Assembly (NCBI GenBank): GCA_027082955.1
Contig: JALWTA010000046.1
Location: forward strand, 1 to 35,186
DNA: 35,186 bases
Origin: Sulfurovum sp.
Lineage (GTDB): Bacteria > Campylobacterota > Campylobacteria > Campylobacterales > Sulfurovaceae
Direction of reading: 5' to 3'
Positions within the stretch are counted from its first letter, which is position 1. Each line of letters begins with the position of its first letter. Of the stretch, positions 31,596 to 35,186 are shown piece after piece. Under the pieces are notes generated by a model that was not told the DNA's origin, made no database searches, and saw nothing but the letters and a program-made list of their open reading frames with translations. The position numbers were made by a program, and so were the translations under genes.

Positions 31596-32776
31596 AACTG
31601 CTTGTCATCAATGCCGGAAGTTCATCACTGAAGTGCAGCTACTACCTTGACAAAACCGTTGAAGCATCACTGCTGATAGAGCGTATCGGCAAAAAAGACG
31701 CCAAAGCAACCCTCCACCGTCAAAACCACATCCTCACCCAAGAAACAGCCGTAACAAACCATCACGATGCCATGATCCTGATGGAAAAACTGCTGCTTCT
31801 CTCCGGAGCACTGGAAAATTTCGATACCCTTGACGGCATCGGTCACCGGGTGGTACATGGCGGAGAACATTTCAATGCAGCCGTATATATTGACAGCAAA
31901 GTCATCAAAGCCATAGAGTCAGTCATACCGCTTGCACCCCTGCACAACCCTGCCAACCTTGAAGCGATACGTCTGTTTCAAAAAAACTACCCAAACATAC
32001 CCCAGATCGCAGTGTTCGATACAGCCTTTCACCGTACCATGCCAGAGTATGCCAGCCGCTATGCCCTGCCTGAAACAGTGAGCGACACACTTGGCATACG
32101 GCGCTACGGTTTTCACGGTACCTCCCACAGCTATGTTGCCAAAGAGGCTGCCAAGGTGTTAGGGAAACAGCTTGCATCACTTCGGCTCATCACCCTGCAC
32201 CTTGGCAACGGCGCCAGTGCCTGTGCTATCCAAAACGGACGAAGCATTGACACCTCTATGGGCATGACCCCGCTTGAAGGACTTGTCATGGGTACACGCA
32301 GCGGCGACATCGACCCTGCGATCATATTCTATCTGCAGCATCAGGGCTATACAGTTGATGATGTCGATACCCTGCTGAACAAACAAAGCGGGCTGACCGC
32401 ACTCTGCGGTACAAACGATATGAGAGAGATTCTTGAACGTGTCCAAAGCAATGATCCAAAAGCAGTACTGGCACTTGAGATGTTTACCTACCGTATCCGA
32501 AAATATATCGGTGCGTACACTGCTGCGCTTGGCGGAGTGGATGCGATTGTCTTTACAGGAGGCATTGGAGAGCATGCATCATTGGTGAGAGAGATGGTCT
32601 GTGAAAAGCTTGCATGGCTTGGTGTATCGATAGACAGAAAACGTAATCACGAGAAAACAGATGGCAATCGTACAATTACAACACCGCAAAGCAGTGTGGC
32701 AGTACTGGTCATTCCTACTGACGAGGAGCTTGAGATTGCACATCAGTGTGAAGCAATATTAGAGAACCGAGTTTAG
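31592..32776 (+). CDS. ackA: acetate kinase
   Basis: Encodes 394 aa with the acetokinase signatures NAGSSSLKC, HRVVHGGE, FDTAFH, YGFHGTSH, LHLGNGASAC, DTSMGMTPLEGLVMGTRSGD and FTGGIGEH. It makes ATP and acetate from acetyl phosphate, or the reverse. ATGA overlap with pta gives translational coupling. The 3' end overlaps the convergent pqiC gene by 18 bp, leaving no room for a separate terminator. Confidence 0.97.
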   Translation: MKLLVINAGSSSLKCSYYLDKTVEASLLIERIGKKDAKATLHRQNHILTQETAVTNHHDAMILMEKLLLLSGALENFDTLDGIGHRVVHGGEHFNAAVYIDSKVIKAIESVIPLAPLHNPANLEAIRLFQKNYPNIPQIAVFDTAFHRTMPEYASRYALPETVSDTLGIRRYGFHGTSHSYVAKEAAKVLGKQLASLRLITLHLGNGASACAIQNGRSIDTSMGMTPLEGLVMGTRSGDIDPAIIFYLQHQGYTVDDVDTLLNKQSGLTALCGTNDMREILERVQSNDPKAVLALEMFTYRIRKYIGAYTAALGGVDAIVFTGGIGEHASLVREMVCEKLAWLGVSIDRKRNHEKTDGNRTITTPQSSVAVLVIPTDEELEIAHQCEAILENRV

Positions 32777-33349
32777 TTTTTTGGCAATATGCCTGCTAAG
32801 ACGTTCAAGCAGTCTGCTCTGTGCCTCGACCATCGCATCAAATGTCAACGCTCCCTGCTCTTCAAGGTGTATCTCTTCACCGGCAATCAGGCGGTTGTTT
32901 TCAGGCTCCGCCAGACTCCAGCGCCCATCAAAGACAACGTTACCGCTTTTGATGTCGGCATCGAAACGCGCCACACTCAGATAGATGCGGTAGTGCTCTT
33001 TAATCGGTTCCTCCCACGGTTTTGGCAAAAAGGAGTATTGCGGCAACATTGCAGAGAGGTCTTGTGCGATAACCGCCTGCATATTCTTGTCAAGCGCACC
33101 CACCCAGCGCTCCTCCTCGTTGACATTCACTCTGCCCGAAGAGAGCCGTGTCACAATCTGCGGTTTGTCGAGATATTCGGGGAGATCCACCTCGGCAATA
33201 CCGATAACCTTTTTACGTATATGGCTTGTTTGTGTACTTTTTGCCTGCACGCTCTGAGGATAGAGCTGGTAAAAGTTCGACTTGCTGCTACAGCCGGAGA
33301 AGACCAACATGGCAACAACACTTATAAGCAGTAGATAATGTGTTCTCAT
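32759..33349 (-). CDS. pqiC: PqiC-like ABC-type transport auxiliary lipoprotein
   Basis: Encodes 196 aa with a signal peptide and lipobox VFSGC (cysteine at about residue 20). The body matches the PqiC/YmbA family: FYQLYP near the N-terminus, GIAEVDLPEYLDKPQIVTR, WVGALDKNMQAVIAQDLS, and a C-terminal helix. It is an outer-membrane lipoprotein working with PqiB. The ATG directly follows the pqiB TAG, with the ribosome-binding site inside pqiB. Its 3' end overlaps ackA. Confidence 0.85.
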   Translation of the reverse strand: MRTHYLLLISVVAMLVFSGCSSKSNFYQLYPQSVQAKSTQTSHIRKKVIGIAEVDLPEYLDKPQIVTRLSSGRVNVNEEERWVGALDKNMQAVIAQDLSAMLPQYSFLPKPWEEPIKEHYRIYLSVARFDADIKSGNVVFDGRWSLAEPENNRLIAGEEIHLEEQGALTFDAMVEAQSRLLERLSRHIAKKLNSVL

Positions 33350-34933
33350 CTATTTTCCTTTAATCAGTGATTCGGGATGACGTTCGAGATAGTCCGTCAA
33401 ATGTTTGATCGACTTGGTCGTACGCGTCATCTCATCAAGCAGTTTCAGCATCTTTCGGTTGATCTCGGCATTGGAGTCAAGATAGTTCTTACGCGCACTG
33501 GTCATCAAGGCATTGGTATCATTAATCAGTTTGGAGAACTCAACAAAGGACTGGTTGACCTTTGGCAATGTCTGGGTGTCTATCTTCTCCATAGAACTGT
33601 TGAGATGTGCACCGATCTCCTCAAACGGAATGGCAGAAATACGCTTCATCACCGTTTTAAAGTCGGTTTTCAGTGATGCCATCGTCGTCGGTACGGACGG
33701 AATGACATAAATGTTATACTCATGTCTAATCTTCACAGGCGGTGCATCCGGATAGATATTGAGGTCAATAAACTGCTCTCCGGTCAGCAGGTTACCTGTC
33801 TGAAGCTGAGCACGCAGCCCCTTTTGTACCAGTTTTTCAAAAATAGGAATGTGTGCCTCATCTCCAGTGTGTCTTCTACCAATCACGTCAAAACGTTCCG
33901 GTTCTATTTTGATCAAGATAGGTATACGGAACTCTGCAGTATTGGCATCACCTACCAGTGAGTAGTGAACCACTTCACCAATCTTGACACCTTTAAACTC
34001 AACCGGTGCGCCCTCAGAGAGTCCTCGTACCGAATCATCAGTATAGACCCAGAAGAAGATCTCTCTGCTGTAATGCTGTTCTTTCGCCATTTTCCGACTT
34101 TTGTAAAGTTTGTAAACATGATCCTGCTCTACCGGTTTTCCGGTACCGTGCACCACAAAATTCTCAAACGCCAAACCACCCATCAGTACCGATACCAATG
34201 ATTCAGTCTGCAAATCCACACCGTTGGCATTCATATTCAGAGAGATACCGCTGACATTGAAAAAACGCGTCTTGCTGTCAATCAATTCATCAAACGGTGA
34301 TTTTATGAATGCTTTAATCGTCACCTGTTTGCCATCAGGATCAAGCTTGTAGGAAGCAACGCTTCCTGCTTTGAGCTTCTTGTAGTAGATAGGTGAACCA
34401 ACACGAAGTGACCCAATGCTGTCCGCCTTGAGAATGAATGTACGACCCTTCTCTCCTGAGTCAACAACTGGAATCTTGTCAAGTCCCTGAAACTCCCGAA
34501 CACGTTTATCACCTTTTTGCGGATCCATCACAATATAGACTCCTGAAAGCAGTGTATCAAGTCCTTGTACCTTGTCCACTCCAAGCTCTGCCTGCACTAC
34601 CCAAAATCGTGTTTTTTCACTCAAAAACGGTTTCATATTCTTTTGCAGTTCTGCAATCACTTCAACACTTCGAAGGTCTTTGGTGAAGGTTACTTTTTTC
34701 ACCTGCCCTACCACCACATCTTTATATTTGATTACGGTTTTGCCCGCTTCAATCCCTGCTGCAGATTTGAAGTTGATCACAATTTCAGGGCCTTTTTGGC
34801 TCCAGGACTGAAAAAAGAGCCATCCGCCTATAACCAGTGCGACAATAGGCACGATCCATACCGTTGATATCCCTTTTTTCTTCTCCTGCCAGAGCGCCTC
34901 TTTGATCATTTCATCATTATGCGTTTGCTGCAT
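33350..34933 (-). CDS. pqiB: PqiB-like MCE protein
   Basis: Encodes 527 aa from the ATG at 34933, with GAGGAG about 10 nt upstream; an ATG at 34951 is possible. One N-terminal span (about residues 24-43) is followed by three MCE domains (about 50-140, 165-245 and 280-390) and a long C-terminal helical region (about 430-525). In E. coli PqiB forms hexameric rings that stack into a tube across the periplasm, and the C-terminal helices form the needle. It is thought to move lipids between membranes. The start overlaps the pqiA-like stop by 17 bp. Confidence 0.9.
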   Translation of the reverse strand: MQQTHNDEMIKEALWQEKKKGISTVWIVPIVALVIGGWLFFQSWSQKGPEIVINFKSAAGIEAGKTVIKYKDVVVGQVKKVTFTKDLRSVEVIAELQKNMKPFLSEKTRFWVVQAELGVDKVQGLDTLLSGVYIVMDPQKGDKRVREFQGLDKIPVVDSGEKGRTFILKADSIGSLRVGSPIYYKKLKAGSVASYKLDPDGKQVTIKAFIKSPFDELIDSKTRFFNVSGISLNMNANGVDLQTESLVSVLMGGLAFENFVVHGTGKPVEQDHVYKLYKSRKMAKEQHYSREIFFWVYTDDSVRGLSEGAPVEFKGVKIGEVVHYSLVGDANTAEFRIPILIKIEPERFDVIGRRHTGDEAHIPIFEKLVQKGLRAQLQTGNLLTGEQFIDLNIYPDAPPVKIRHEYNIYVIPSVPTTMASLKTDFKTVMKRISAIPFEEIGAHLNSSMEKIDTQTLPKVNQSFVEFSKLINDTNALMTSARKNYLDSNAEINRKMLKLLDEMTRTTKSIKHLTDYLERHPESLIKGK

Positions 34934-35186
34934 CGCTTCTCTTCTCCTCATCAATTTGCATATCCCATATCAGTTTTGGGTCAAACTGCATTGCTGCAAT
35001 CATGGTTATGACCACTACTAGAAGGAAATAGGTTGCCCCCGCACCTGCCCGTATCTCCGTCAGTCCGCCGAAGTGTACAAGCGCGATCATGATGGCAACA
35101 ACATAGACATCCACCATCGACCACTTTCCGATGATCTCGGTCAGCACATAGAGCTTCTTGCGTCTGCGTCTGTTCTTGACACTGCC
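34917..35186 (-). CDS. pqiA: 3' end of a PqiA-like membrane protein (runs off the right edge)
   Basis: An open frame enters at the right edge and ends at 34917. The last 89 residues include the basic stretch KNRRRRKK, then LTEIIGKWSMVDVYVVA, close to the FIGRWSM-DVFVVA segment of PqiA. Two hydrophobic segments follow before the polar tail. PqiA is the inner-membrane partner of PqiB. The GTG at 35147 is internal and not the true start. Confidence 0.85.
   Translation of the reverse strand, partial: GSVKNRRRRKKLYVLTEIIGKWSMVDVYVVAIMIALVHFGGLTEIRAGAGATYFLLVVVITMIAAMQFDPKLIWDMQIDEEKRSDAANA

Noticed and set aside
1-35186. tRNA, rRNA, CRISPR arrays, insertion sequences or phage genes
   Set aside because: I looked on both strands and saw no cloverleaf, regular spaced repeats or transposase/integrase motifs.

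Overview
The window looks like chromosomal DNA from a member of the Campylobacterota, most like Sulfurovum or Sulfurimonas. The grounds are the divergent lolA / secA-lolE arrangement, the protein style, a ferredoxin-type nitrite reductase beside a Nas-type nitrate reductase, and many promoters with an extended TATAAT-like -10 and no clear -35. This placement is inferred from gene content, not from a marker-gene comparison. No rRNA, tRNA, CRISPR array, transposase or prophage gene was seen.

Layout. 1-986: an AT-rich edge with the first codons of a gene running off the left end, a small coiled-coil membrane protein with a TTG start, and an ArsC-type reductase. 987-4512: a membrane PAS-GGDEF-EAL protein with a degenerate GGDEF site, a membrane coiled-coil protein, and lolA. 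4688-12192: secA, a LolC/E-type permease, a 931-aa AsmA/YhdP-like protein whose two ends both overlap its neighbours, and mltG. 12265-17270: a signalling stretch with a globin-EAL protein, a fused PP2C phosphatase / Ser-Thr kinase, a small exported protein, a Phd/YefM-like antitoxin relic with an in-frame stop, and a MASE1-GGDEF cyclase. 17267-25167: nitrate assimilation, with narK divergent from nirA, then a fused DmsB-DmsC-like iron-sulfur/membrane protein and a Nas-type molybdenum nitrate reductase. 25425-29442: an operon of DUF3302, HlyD, NodT-type outer-membrane lipoprotein and a CPA1 antiporter. 29502-32776: pta-ackA. 32759-35186: pqiC, pqiB and the 3' end of pqiA, on the minus strand.

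How the genes fit together. NarK would bring in nitrate, the Nas-type enzyme reduces it to nitrite, and NirA reduces nitrite to ammonium. The DmsB-DmsC fusion between the two reductases suggests that a quinol-linked membrane module feeds the nitrate reductase. LolA, the LolC/E-type permease, the AsmA-like protein, MltG and PqiABC share an envelope-building theme. Three c-di-GMP proteins and the kinase-phosphatase give the left half a strong signalling character.

The most unusual non-coding features are in the nitrate region. (1) Two near-identical 19-bp dyads in the narK-nirA gap lie at matching distances from the two divergent -10 boxes. (2) Two diverged copies of a ~123-bp multi-stem palindromic element lie in the spacers before the DmsBC-like and nitrate reductase genes. 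Their stems are kept by compensatory base changes, and each copy is preceded by 7-bp tandem repeats.
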